This document shows positions 11,910-22,481 of a stretch of 64,000 nt of DNA, piece by piece. Position numbers and translations under genes: made by a program. The notes below the pieces were generated by a model. That model was not told the DNA's origin. It did not search any database and worked only from the letters and a program-made list of their open reading frames with translations. Source of the stretch: Volvox africanus (lineage: Eukaryota; Chlorophyta; Chlorophyceae; Chlamydomonadales; Volvocaceae); contig BSDZ01000112.1 of assembly GCA_030268105.1 (NCBI GenBank), forward strand, positions 1,569,501 through 1,633,500. Direction: 5' to 3'. Positions within the stretch are counted from its first letter, which is position 1. Each line of letters begins with the position of its first letter.

Positions 11910-12435
11910 CAATTATCCCACCTATCCAATAGGTGGGCGTGTTAAGGAGATAGAGGAAGTATACTGCTGCTCCTTCACTCGGCTACACCCATACAAACTT
12001 ACTAATAACCACCTGAAAAACTATATTATTTAATAATGAGTGCATTAAATCTTCATTAGCAAATAAGCCGCTGTTTGTAATACTGTCTTGTTTGTACAAA
12101 CTTACGCTTGTGATTTAATTAGCCAAAATTGGTGCAAACTCATCTTTAAAAATCGATACCAAACTTAAATTTCTAAAGATTTAATTTCGACATTAACAGA
12201 CGGGTTTTTTGATGAGGTAACAAGATGGCAAAATCGGCCACTTGATAGCGTTTATATTTGGACTGTATCCATGTGAAGTCCCGGGATAATAATATTGTAA
12301 TTAACAAGGCTGTGTTTTTAACCGCTCCATTCAGTAAGAAAGTTAGGTGTAAAATATTCCATAAAAAAAATACTTTTTAAACCCATCCCACAAACTAAAA
12401 TGCTATTTAACTTTAAGGTTAAAAGATGATAAACC

Positions 12436-12757
12436 TGTTAAGAGTGAGCAACACTCATATACGTATGAATGACAGAGCAAGTAATTCGGCCCACGAGGGG
12501 CCGGGCGCTTTGCTGACTTCAACAGGTTGTGAGCCCCGAGCGCATGTGCGCGGCTGGATAAGAGGTCGCCGCTTCGAATCCCGCTGGCTGTTGACCAGGG
12601 CAGGTTGGCCGGGACGAGGCAGCCATGGGGAAAGCGTGAGGACTGACGGAGTGTCGCTCACGGGGGCGTGTTAAGAGTGAGCAACACTCATATACGTATG
12701 AATGACAGAGCAAGTAATACGGCCCACGAGGGGCCGGGCGCTTTGCTGACTACAACA
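12436..12757 (+). mobile_element. TRIM-B miniature LTR retrotransposon (unit 5)
   Basis: 322 bp: LTRs 12436-12524 and 12669-12757, PBS from 12525. The TSD AAACC is at 12431-12435 and 12758-12762. Very close to the copy in unit 4. Confidence 0.92.
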
Positions 12758-14646
12758 AAACCCTGGTTATACTATTCTCACTTACACGTAACAGATATTG
12801 CTGTAAGGTTTTTAGGCACGGCAACACTTATATTTGACTTCACCTAAAGCCGTTGTCATCGCATCAGCCACCATCTTCTCCGTGGGGCAGTAATTCGCTC
12901 AACCTCCCACCTAGCGACCCGCTCTCTGACAAAATGATGCATGACATCAATGTGTTTTGACCGTTGGGACGTCAGGCAAGGGCCCGAATAGTGATATTCG
13001 GTTGCTGAACAATCACTGCGACCTCCACACTTCATACACTCGCGAACCATATGCGGTAAACGTTGTGTAATGATATAAGAAATATTATTTCTCGGCGATT
13101 CCTAACAATATGATGCCTTGCGCCGTAATCTCTCAGAATTTGTTAATCTCGCTAAATCGCTACCATTATATGTATTTAATGTAATAGTCAGCTAAGCGCC
13201 CGGCCCCTCCCTGGGCCACATTACTTGCTGTCATTCATTTGTATATGAGTGTTGCTCAATCTGAACATTTAGAACCTGTACATATGACTTTACAACAAAG
13301 AACTCTGAAGTGCATACATGGCTGTTCATGGCTAATTTTCTAATGATCTAACTATCTAATTATATTCTCGAGCAGCAAGCTGCCGGAGTGAGCAAGTCTG
13401 GGTAACGATCCGGGAAATTTGGAAAAAGCAAACCAATAGTAGCCAGGCAACAATGTCGCCAGATGGACCCGAACAAAGCAACCAAGAGCCACAGTTACAC
13501 ATCAAGCAGGCCCCCAAAATAGCCTTATCCGGCAAGCATAAGGCATAGCAGCTTGGCGTAGGCGTGAAAATTGACCATGAAAAGGAGCATGGGTAAGACG
13601 ATGATGAACCGAATGCTTTCCAAATCCAGACATACTACAAGGCAGAATAGTTAAATTGTTGCACAGGATGGAATTGTATAACGAATTCACACCACAATTT
13701 TCAGCACGGTTATTAATTTGTCATCGTATCAAGAATGTCATGCACATTCCTAACCGAAATTGTTTCATGGCTCGTGTTTCTGTTATTCTCCGTTATTTCT
13801 TATGCACATTGTTGAGTTGTGCGGTACAAGACGTTTATGGTAAATTTTGGATTGCCGGCATGTGAAAGGCCCAAGATTGGAGCCTGGATGACCTGTGCCA
13901 CTAGACGGGGACTGCCTTGACGGGCATAGGAAATGCCAGGGGCCAGCGGCTGTACAGTTGCAAAATGATAATAAGACTACGTTGACGCCGATCACACGGC
14001 TTATATTGCCGGAGTTGACGTGAGATCACACGATGGGAAAGGACAGATTGGCTGACCCCTTCGTGTCTTAACAATTGTGTAATGTGGTCTTTCACGTTTG
14101 AAGCAGTGATGGAGGAACACGGACTTGACAGATGGTTAAGACGAAGACAATGCAAAAGACGTCATATATATATAGCATGACGTCTATAATTAAAGCTGCA
14201 ACAACTGTGAGCTGAGCCTGGGAGAGCAACCTCATTCTCAACACCCAGCTTTTGGCTTTTGAAAAGAGAATAGAAACGGAGCAGAAATCGGAGGAATCAT
14301 TCGCGTTTGCAAATCGGAGGAAGCAAAAAACGCTGGACAAGGGAGCAGCCGTGGCGGGTGTTAAGGAGATAGAGGAAGTATACCGCTGCAATGATGTATT
14401 ACAGTAGTCAGAAGAGGTCAGAAGTATAAGACACTAGACGATTGCTAGCTGTTGGGTGACTATTGCAGAGCTCAGGTACCCTTAAATACTAGTTCTGATG
14501 GCTTCTGATCAACAACACCCTGGAGCACTGCAGTATGCAGCTCTCTACCATTGGGTAGTTGCCCAGCACCTACCACCAGCAACTTCCTACCACTTGGCGG
14601 CTGCTAGATAGGTAACTGTGACGGTTTGCACCGTCCACAACTTAAA

Positions 14647-16972
14647 ACACCCCCTCGGTGCAAACCTCCACTAGGCCCATAGAGGCACGGCACCACTCAA
14701 ACTTAGCTTCACCTAAAGCCTTTGTCATCACATCAGCCACCATCTTCTCCGTGGGACAGTACCTTAGCTCAACCTCCCCACTAGCGACCCGCTCTCTGAC
14801 GAAATGATGCACCACGTCAATGTGTTTTGACCGTTGGGACGTCATAGGAATCAACCTTGATAATCATTGGAGAAGTACCACCGAGCTTCAGATCATCAGC
14901 TAGTTTTGACAGCCACGCACCGCACTTGAAAGAGCTTGATACTCTGCCTCCACTGATGATACTGCCACGGTACGCTGCAGTTGACTGCTCCAACTTATCG
15001 CAGTACCGTTTACTCGGAAAACATAACCGGTAGTTGATCTGCAGGTAGCTGTGTCTCCTGCCCAATCTGAGTCACTGTAGCCATCCAGCTGTAGCCCTTG
15101 TCCTCCAGGAAACCGAAGACCCATCTCTTGAGTACCCGCCAGGTACCTCAGCACCCCCTTTGCCGCACTCATTGCAGCGCGGGTAGGCTTAACCCATGTC
15201 TAAAGTTCGCTTTCATCAGTCACTGGAGTAGCCCTTGTACCCATTGCCAGAGGAGAAGCCCGATCTTTGGTGTCCAGCATGTTGTGCCGTTCCAAGAGCT
15301 GCTCAATATACCGAGACTGACTCAATAAAATATCACCATCTTTCTCATGATGAATATCCATGCCCAGAAATACCCGGGCCTCCCCAAGGTCTCGAATCTT
15401 GAAGCACTGGCCAATTGCTTCATTCACTTCCCGCACCAGTTCTAAGTCGTCTGACGCCACACATGTATCATCCACATGAACCAGTGCAATCACTACTCCC
15501 CTCTCATCAACCTTCAGAAACATAGCCGGATCTGACTTAGATGGGAGCAGCCCAATCTCTGCAAACTTCTCACACAGCTTGTCATACCAGCCGTGGTGCC
15601 TGCTTCAGGCCATATATGGACTTATGCAGGTGACACGCTAGATTTGGGGTCTCCGACTCATACCCCGGTGGCTGCTCCATCCAAAGATCCTCCTTCAATT
15701 CCCCATTCAAAAACGCAGTTGTCACATCTAGTTGGTGGATGGGCATCTTCCTAGCCGCCGCAACCGCTAGGAGGGCTCGAAAAGATGAGCCACGGGATGT
15801 TGGTGCAAAAAGCTCACCATAATCCACCCCCTCTGCTGTACGAAGCCTTTTGCTTCTAAGCGCGCCTTGAACCGCTCAACACTACCATCCTGGTTGCGCT
15901 TAACCTCCTTATAAACCCAGCGACAAGGAATCAGCTTGGTGCCAAGTGGGGGCCTTTCCAAGGTCCAGGTCCCATTAGCCAAGTAATGGCTAACCCTAAT
16001 GGCTAATCTCGTCATCCATAGCCTTCTTCCACTCACTGGCCTGTGCTGTGGCTGCCGCCACATGGACCCGGCCTGTAACTGACCTAGGTTCCTCATCGCG
16101 CCACCACTCAGAAGGCCGTTTGCGATCACACACAGGATACCTAGATGCAAAACCTTCCCTGGCATCAGCAGCACCCACAGATGGGCCAGCACCAGGTGAG
16201 CTCACTGAGGGGCCTGCACCCGAAGTACCAGCACCCCCTGCTGGACCGTTACTGTTATCCCCTGAGCCTCCGGCACCGGTGGACGGTGATCCGCCACCCT
16301 GGGTTTGGGGGGCCGGTTCACAGTCATCCTCATCATCACTATCAGAATCCCAATTACCTGCAACTGGATTCTGCCATCTTATTGTTTTCTGCACACGACC
16401 AGCTTGCCTAGGAGATTGCAGACCAGCATTCCGCTCATCAAAGGTGACATCAGTGTGCACAGACACTACATGGTTAGGAAACATGACGCGGTACTGGTCT
16501 GCATCATCATACCCAACCAGGACACCCTTGCGGCTCACCGGATCTACCTTGTTGCGCTTCTCCTTGGGATTATGAACATATGCCCCTGGAGTTCCAGGTT
16601 TTACCCCGACTGAGAGCGGGCCAAAGACCCTAATGTTAAGGGCAGTAGCGGAGTTGATGCCTTAGTTGATTCGGCAGATTCCGCTGGATCCTGGTGGTGG
16701 GTGCTGAACCTGGGAAAACCACTGATTTCGGAGAAGTCGGAATGGGAGACTGGATGAGGGTGCCCCGAAACACCGGGGAAGGTAGGGACTGCCAGGTTAG
16801 TGGCCACGGGTGATGTACCCCCCTATCCTACACACATATGCCGTACAGCCAAACACACGCAGGTGACTCACATCGGGCTGCTCCCCTAAGAAAGCTTCAT
16901 AGGGGGTGCACGGCAAGCCGGAGACTAGTGAAACATTCTGGAGATAATTCGCCGTAGACACAGCCTCAGCCC
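14647..16972 (-). pseudogene. Copia-A integrase/RT/RNase H pseudogene (unit 5)
   Basis: Minus strand, in order: integrase C-terminal part (STANYL...FGCTAYV), a 249-bp foreign insert (16585-16833), the post-integrase linker (SRKGVLVGYDDADQYRVMF), RT (LDVTTAFLNGELKEDLW, LVHVDDTCVASDD) and RNase H (SDSDWAGD, SSVEAEYQALSSAVR, RSKHIDVVHHFVRERV). Compared with the copy in unit 6 it has a ~200-bp deletion near 15200 and another near 14845. Several frameshifts are also present. It is not functional. Confidence 0.88.
16585..16833. mobile_element. 249-bp insertion with 9-bp TSD
   Basis: It interrupts integrase between FGCTAYV and the following codons. ACATATGCC occurs on both sides (16576-16584 and 16834-16842) but only once in the uninterrupted copy near 19739. 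The insert begins with the palindrome CCTGGAGTTCCAGG and ends TATCCTACAC. I see no terminal inverted repeats and no coding potential. A 9-bp TSD is typical of Mutator-like transposons, but without TIRs the class is open. Confidence 0.7.
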
Positions 16973-17375
16973 AGAAGAGGTCAGAAGTATAAGACACTAG
17001 ACGATTGCTAGCTGGTGGGTGACTATTGCAGAGCTCAGGTACCCTTAAATACTAGTTCTAATGGCTTCTGATCAACCACTCCCTGGAGCACTGCAGTATG
17101 CAGCTCTCTACCATTGGGTAGTTGCCCAGCACCTACCACCAGCAACTTCCTACCACTTGGCTGCTCAGCACCTATCACCTTGCACACTGCAACTGCCTGT
17201 CACAACTGCCGCCCTGCAACTGCTAGATAGGTAACTGTGACGGTTTGCACCGTCCACAACTTAACAGACACATGTTGGAAGTTAGGAATATAGACCTCAA
17301 GGAGATGTATTCAGCCCTAGGTCTGAGGGTTTTGCCTTTCCTTTCTTATATGAGAGCAACTCTCTCGCGTCAATT

Positions 17376-17740
17376 TGTTAAGTTCTGGACGGTGCAAACC
17401 GTCGCTGTTACCTATCTAGCAGTTGCAGGGCGGCAAGGTGGTAGCTGTGACAGGCAGTTGCAGGGTGCAAGGTGGTAGGTGCTGGACAGCTGCCAAGTGG
17501 TAGGAAGTTGCTGGTGGTAGGTGCTAGGTAGGTACCCAAGGGGAGACACTTGACTGCATAGACACGTGACTGCAGTGCGTTGGGAGTGGTTGATCAGAAG
17601 CCATTAGTAGTATTGAAGGGTGCCTGAACTCTGCAGTAGTTACCCAACAGCTAGCAATCGTCTAGTATCTCATACTTCTGACCTCTTCTGACTACTGTAA
17701 TACTTCATAGCAGCAGTATACTTGCTCTATCTCCTTTACA
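17376..17740 (+). repeat. Inverted solo LTR-A (unit 5)
   Basis: As in unit 1, flanked by CAATT. Confidence 0.85.
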
Positions 17741-17995
17741 CAATTATCCCACCTATCCAATAGGTGGGCGTGTTAAGGAGATAGAGGAAGTATACTGCTG
17801 CTCCTTCACTCGGCTACACCCATACAAACTTACTAATAACCACCTGCAAAACTATATTATTTAATAATGAGTGCATTAAATCTTCATTAGCAAATAAGCC
17901 GCTGTTTGTAATACTGTCTTGTTTGTACAAACTTACGCTTGTAATTGATTTAATAAGCCAAAATTGGTGCAAACTCATCTTTAAAAATCGATACC

Positions 17996-18343
17996 TGTTA
18001 AGGAGATAAAGGAAGTATAAAGCTGCTATGAAGTATTACAGAGGTCAGAGGAGGTCAGATGTATAAGACACTAGACGATTGATAGCTGTTGGGTGACTAT
18101 TGCAGAGCTCAGGTACCCTTAAATACTAGTTCTGATGGCTTCTGATCAACCACTCCCTGGAGCACTGCAGTATGCAGCTCTCTACCATTGGGTAGTTGCC
18201 CAGCACCTACCACCAGCAACTTCCTACCACTTGGCGGCTGCTCAGCACCTATCACCTTGCACACTGCAACTGCCTGTCACAATTGCCGCCCTGCAACTGC
18301 TAGATCGGTAACTGTGACGGTTTGCACCGTCCACAACTTAACA
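17996..18343 (-). repeat. LTR-A, 3' LTR of composite element
   Basis: 348 bp, TGTTAAGG to CTTAACA. It is preceded on the minus strand by the purine tract TGAGGGGGCG (18344-18353). Confidence 0.9.
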
Positions 18344-18366
18344 CGCCCCCTCAGTGCAAACCTCCA

Positions 18367-19615
18367 CTAGGCTACGCCCATAGAGGCACGGCACCACTTG
18401 AACTTGGCTTCACCCAAGGCCTTCGTCATCACATCAGCCACCATCTTCTCCGTAGGGCAGTACCTAAGCTCAACCTCCCCACTTGCGACCCGCTCTCTGA
18501 CTAGATGATGCATCACATCAATATGCTTGGACCGCTGGGACGTCATAGGGTTGTTGCTGATATTCATCGCCCCCTGGGAGTCCACCTTAATAATCGAGGG
18601 GGAGGTGCCGATCTTCAGATCGTCAGACAGCTTTGACAGCCAAAGGGCTTCTCTCACCGCACTGGAAAGAGCTTGATACTCTGCCTCCACTGATGATGCT
18701 GCCACGGTACGCTGCAGCTGGCTGCTCCAACTTATCGCAGTACCGTTCACTCGGAAAACATAGCCAGTTGTTGACCTGCGGGTAACTGTGTCTCCTGCCC
18801 AATCCGAATCACTGTAGCCATCCAGCTGCAGCCCTTGTCCGCCAGGAAACCGAAGACCCATCTCCCGAGTACCCGCCAGGTACCGCAGCACTCCCTTTGC
18901 CGCGCTCATTGCAGCGCGGGTAGGCTTAGCCATGGACCGGGAAAGCACACTCAGGGCATAGGCCAGGTCGGGACGTGTACTCACTGCAAGGTAGTTGAGT
19001 TCTCCCACCAGAGCTCGGTAAGGCGTTGGGTCCTCCAGCAGTTTGCCTTCATCATCAGTCACTGGGGCAGCCCTTGTACCCATTGCCAGAGGAGTTGCCC
19101 GATCTTTGGCATCCAGCATGTTGTGCCGCTCCAGAATCTGCTCAATATAACGAGATTGACTCAACACAATATCGCCATCCTTCTCTCGACGAATATCCAT
19201 GCCCAAAAATACTCGTGCCTCCTCTAGGTCCCGAATCTTGAAGCACTGACCAATCGCCTCTTTCACCTTCCGCACCAATTCTAAATCATCTGAGGCCACA
19301 CACGTATCATCCACATGAACCAATGCAACCACCACTCCCCTTTCATCAACCTTCAGAAACATAGCCGGATCTGATTTAGACGGGAACAGCCCAATCTCGG
19401 CAAACTTCTCACACAACTTATCATACCAGCACCGTGGGGCCTGCTTTAGACCATAGATGGACTTATGCAGGTGACAGGCCAGGCCTGGAGTTTCCGACTC
19501 GTACCCCGGTGGCTGCTCCATCCAAAGATCCTCCTTCAGTTCTCCATTCAAGAACGCAGTCGTCACATCTAGCTGGTGAATGGGCATTTTTCTAGCCGCT
19601 GCAACCGCTAAAAGG
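18367..19615 (-). CDS. Copia-A RT (C-terminal part) and RNase H
   Basis: An open frame of about 410 codons. It begins within RT at LLAVAAARKM followed by LDVTTAFLNGELKEDLWMEQPPGY. The catalytic HVDD box (ALVHVDDTCVASDD) is present, with RNase H motifs SDSDWAGD, SSVEAEYQALSSAVREALW and RSKHIDVMHHLVRERV. The first part of RT (the CRWVYK...RFKARLVAKGF block) is missing. The upstream integrase frame ends in a stop at 19619-19621 directly before this segment. As built it cannot be translated as a complete polyprotein. It is the least damaged Copia-A RT in the window. Confidence 0.88.
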
Positions 19616-19618
19616 ACG

Positions 19619-21856
19619 CTACACCGACACTACATTGTCTGAAAAAAGGATACGGTACTGGCCTGCATCGCCGTACCCAACCAGAACACCCTTGCGACTT
19701 ACCGGATCTAATTTATTGCGCTTCTCCTTGGGGATATGGACATATGCCGTACATCCAAACACACGCAGATGACTCACATCAGGATGTTCCCCTGAGAAAG
19801 CTTCATACGGGGTGCAGGGCCGACCGGACACAGGTGAAATATTCCGAAGGTAATTCGCCGTAGAGACAGCCTCAGCCCACATGCATTGGGGAAGTTGAGA
19901 CTCCGCCAATAGAGCACGCATCTTCTCTAACAGAGTCCTATTCAAGCGCTCAGCAGCTCCATTCTGCTCGGGGGCATACCCCACCGTAGGCCCATGCCGA
20001 ATCCCTTTCGTACGGAAAAACTCCTGCAGGGGACTGTTAATGAACTCACCCCCTTGATCAGACCGTACCTCCTTGACCCGAAAACCACTGTACGTCTCCA
20101 GCTGATTCACCATAGTCATCACCTTGTCCTTCACCGCTTCCTTGGTAGGTGTAAAGGCTACAGCCGAAAAACCAGTATAGTCATCCAACAAGACAGTTAG
20201 GTAGAGGGAACCCGTTGGTGTTCGCTCAGGCATCGGACCACAAACATCAAGATGAATAAGAGCTAGTGGTTGATCCACCTTATGCCCAGTTGATGGGAAG
20301 GGCCCTCGGCGCTGCCGTGACATCACACATGGCTCGCACACACCCGCATCTCCGGCTCCCTTCACCTGCTCCTTTGCAAAACGCACCCCTGACACCATGC
20401 CTTCACCCACCAACCTCTCAAGATTACCTAGGCCAAGGTGTCCATACCGGCGGTGCCACAAGTCCATTGATTCAGATGCAGACTTCCCATGAGCCACTCC
20501 ACCAAAAGGCTGGGTGTATCTCAACCTGGAAGCAGACCTGGGAATCGAAAAACATGATAGGGCATACAGGTCGCCCAAGCGCTGGCCCGTCAGAATCTTC
20601 TCACCACCCTTGCGCATAGTGACTTGGCCATCCTCAAAGCAAACTGACCCACCCTGCTTATCCAGGGCAGCAACTGACAGCACATTTGCAAAGCTGTCAG
20701 GAACAAGATACACCTCTTCCACCGTCACCCGTGCATGCATATTGACCCCGGGGATAAGCCTCAGAGTCCCTACCGCTGTGGGCCTGATGATCCCCCCGTT
20801 CACACTCAGGATCTCAAACTTTTCTGACTCCGCCAGCTCGCGGACGTCCACTATCTGATCTGCATCATATGTCAGATGATGAGATGCACCAGAATCCAGG
20901 TACCAACCTTTCAGGCGGTCAGACCCAGATGCCACAAAGGCAAAGTTCCTCGGGCTAGCATTGCCCCTGTCGCCGGCACCGTCCACATGGTCGTGCCGGC
21001 CATAACCTCGGCGGTCGCTCCCCAAGCTGGGCCCGCCCGCGGCCTCTCCATGGCCGCCCATTCTTGTGCGCTCCAGGCCGCCTGACCCATAACCGGGTCC
21101 TCTAGGCGCCGAGCTCCATGAGCCAGACCTCTGAGCCATCCTGGGGGCAGTGCACCCCCTCTCCAGATGCCCGGGCTTTCCACAGTTCCAGCACTGCAGT
21201 GGCTCCCTTGATCCGCCGCGGACGTGGCTTCCTCCACGTCGGGGCGCACTTCCTGTGGCTGAGCTTCCCCTACCCGCACTGACAAAAGCAGACGAGCTGG
21301 TAGAGGCCTCATGCATGCTCCCTACCCTAGCTTCGAACGCCAGCAGTTGTGCGGTTGCACTAGACAGCGTAAGCTCACCAGACTGTGTCGTCAAAATCGA
21401 CACTATCACCTCATACTTCTGAGGTAGACCCGTCAGCATTGCATACGTCATGTCTTGTTCACTGGTGGCCTGGCCCACCTTCAGCAGATCTGTGTGTAGC
21501 TCCCGCACTCTTGCAAGGTACACCGGCAGGGCCTCTCCCTTCTTCATCGCCAGCTTAGTATACTCCTGACGCAGCTGAGATCTGCGGGCATGGTTGTTGG
21601 CGGCAAAAATCGCAGCAAGGCCATCCCACGCCATTTTGGCGTTCGGCGATGCCTTGATGACCGGCAGATGGCAGTCCTTCACATTCTTCACCAGCAGAGT
21701 CTTCACTCGCTCCGATGCAGCGACCTCTTCATCTGTAACCGGCTCAGTCAACAGCGCCCTGTTCAAGTTATGCTCAGCACACAAGTTCTCAAACCGATAG
21801 GCCCATGTAGAGTAGTTGTTGAGATCGAGGGGTTCAGCCAACTTGTCCTTGCCCAT
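19619..21856 (-). CDS. Copia-A gag-protease-integrase (745 codons)
   Basis: Starts MGKDKLAEPLDLNNYSTW, 30 bp after the PBS, and has no internal stop. Residues ~1-180 are a UBN2/copia-type gag. A Gly/Ser/Arg-rich stretch precedes the zinc knuckle CWNCGKPGHLERGC (about 222-235). The protease motif DSGAS lies near 321. The integrase HHCC finger is at H468, H473, C507 and C510, and the catalytic triad is D537, D600, E636 (DDX35E). The frame then runs to VVSV and stops, because about 230 codons of linker and N-terminal RT have been deleted. Gag, PR and IN catalytic residues are all intact by eye, so particle formation and integration functions may survive. Reverse transcription would need help in trans. 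Confidence 0.92.
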   Translation of the reverse strand: MGKDKLAEPLDLNNYSTWAYRFENLCAEHNLNRALLTEPVTDEEVAASERVKTLLVKNVKDCHLPVIKASPNAKMAWDGLAAIFAANNHARRSQLRQEYTKLAMKKGEALPVYLARVRELHTDLLKVGQATSEQDMTYAMLTGLPQKYEVIVSILTTQSGELTLSSATAQLLAFEARVGSMHEASTSSSAFVSAGRGSSATGSAPRRGGSHVRGGSREPLQCWNCGKPGHLERGCTAPRMAQRSGSWSSAPRGPGYGSGGLERTRMGGHGEAAGGPSLGSDRRGYGRHDHVDGAGDRGNASPRNFAFVASGSDRLKGWYLDSGASHHLTYDADQIVDVRELAESEKFEILSVNGGIIRPTAVGTLRLIPGVNMHARVTVEEVYLVPDSFANVLSVAALDKQGGSVCFEDGQVTMRKGGEKILTGQRLGDLYALSCFSIPRSASRLRYTQPFGGVAHGKSASESMDLWHRRYGHLGLGNLERLVGEGMVSGVRFAKEQVKGAGDAGVCEPCVMSRQRRGPFPSTGHKVDQPLALIHLDVCGPMPERTPTGSLYLTVLLDDYTGFSAVAFTPTKEAVKDKVMTMVNQLETYSGFRVKEVRSDQGGEFINSPLQEFFRTKGIRHGPTVGYAPEQNGAAERLNRTLLEKMRALLAESQLPQCMWAEAVSTANYLRNISPVSGRPCTPYEAFSGEHPDVSHLRVFGCTAYVHIPKEKRNKLDPVSRKGVLVGYGDAGQYRILFSDNVVSV

Positions 21857-21887
21857 GTTGTTCTTGGTTCTCTCAGAGCGCCCAGGC

Positions 21888-21900
21888 GGGGCTCATAACC
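21888..21900 (-). other. Primer-binding site, half initiator-tRNA-Met type (internal)
   Basis: GGTTATGAGCCCC on the minus strand abuts LTR-B. It is complementary to the anticodon arm of initiator tRNA-Met (GGGCUCAUAACC), not to a tRNA 3' CCA end. This is the half-tRNA mode known from copia, Ty5 and Osser. Confidence 0.8.
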
Positions 21901-21989
21901 TGTTAAAGTCAGCAAAGCGCCCGGCCCCTACCTGGGCCGTTACTTGCTCTGACATTCTTTCGTATATGAGTGTTGCTCACATTCCAACA
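21901..21989 (-). repeat. LTR-B embedded in composite element
   Basis: 89 bp, minus strand TGTTGGAATGTGAGCAACAC...CTTTAACA. It is the TRIM-B LTR, placed directly upstream of the copia PBS and gag leader. Confidence 0.85.
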
Positions 21990-22133
21990 CCCCCCCGTGA
22001 GCGACACTCCGTCGAGCTTCACGGTCTCCCGATAGCTGCCTCGTCCCGGCCTCCCTGCCCTGGTCAACAGCCAGCGGGATTCGAACCGGCGACCTCTCGG
22101 CCAGCCGCGCACGTGTGCTCGGGGCTCATAACC
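21990..22133 (-). mobile_element. TRIM-B interior captured in the composite element
   Basis: 144 bp, the same length as the TRIM interiors at 3094-3237. It starts at the outer PBS (22121-22133) and ends in the purine tract ACGGGGGGG next to LTR-B. On the minus strand it contains TGGCCGAGAGG followed after 5 nt by GGTTCGAATCC, resembling Pol III A and B boxes at unusually short spacing. Confidence 0.8.
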
Positions 22134-22481
22134 TGTTAAGGAGATAAAGGAAGTATAAAGCTACTATGAAGTATTACAGAGGTCAGAGGAGGTCAGATGT
22201 ATAAGACACTAGACGATTGCTAGCTGTTGGGTGACTATTGCAGAGCTCAGGTACCCTTAAATACTAGTTCTGATGGCTTCTGATCAACCACTCCCTGGAG
22301 CACTGCAGTATGCAGCTCTCTACCATTGGGTAGTTGCCCAGCACCTACCACCAGCAACTTCCTACCACTTGGCGGCTGCTCAGCACCTATCACCTTGCAC
22401 ACTGCAACTGCCTGTCACAATTGCCGCCCTGCAACTGCTAGATCGGTAACTGTGACGGTTTGCACCGTCCACAACTTAACA
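22134..22481 (-). repeat. LTR-A, 5' LTR of composite element
   Basis: 348 bp. It differs from its partner at two positions that I can see (GCTACT for GCTGCT, and GATTGCTAG for GATTGATAG). Confidence 0.9.

Larger units (their letters stand above)
9107..12374. repeat. Array unit 4 (TRIM present)
   Basis: TRIM at 9168-9489, solo LTR-A at 11091-11435, inverted LTR-A at 11545-11909. It shares CTACAACA at the TRIM right end and the change CACTTACACG just downstream with unit 5, but not with unit 2. Confidence 0.9.
14359..17266 (-). mobile_element. Defective Copia-A provirus (unit 5)
   Basis: LTR-A at 14359-14646 (shortened, missing the CAGCACCTATCACC block) and a truncated LTR-A at 16973-17266 enclose a minus-strand internal fragment. 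Outer flanks match those of the solo LTR-A in units 1-4 and 7. The internal region lacks gag, protease and the 5' half of integrase: the integrase frame stops at 16972 and joins directly to an LTR-A that has lost its first ~50 bp. Confidence 0.85.
17996..22481 (-). mobile_element. Composite copia: LTR-A / TRIM interior / LTR-B / gag-pol / LTR-A
   Basis: A 4.49-kb minus-strand element with TSD ATACC at 17991-17995 and 22482-22486. The undisturbed unit reads GATACCAAAC once. The outer LTR-As (17996-18343 and 22134-22481, 348 bp each) differ at only two positions that I can see, so the insertion is recent. Reading 5' to 3' on the minus strand: LTR-A, PBS (22121-22133), TRIM interior, LTR-B (21901-21989), a second PBS (21888-21900), gag-PR-IN, a deletion joining IN to RT, RT-RNase H, purine tract, LTR-A. 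It carries two primer-binding sites and an internal LTR of a different family. The pol deletion makes it non-autonomous, yet it moved recently. Confidence 0.9.

Noticed and set aside
16048..16575. 175- and 180-codon frames on opposite strands in the copia linker
   Set aside because: The minus frame is the copia post-integrase linker. The plus frame is its antisense shadow.
22055..22133. A functional tRNA gene
   Set aside because: B-box and A-box-like motifs are present but only 5 nt apart, with no anticodon arm between them and no complete cloverleaf. The sequence is a TRIM interior beginning at the PBS.
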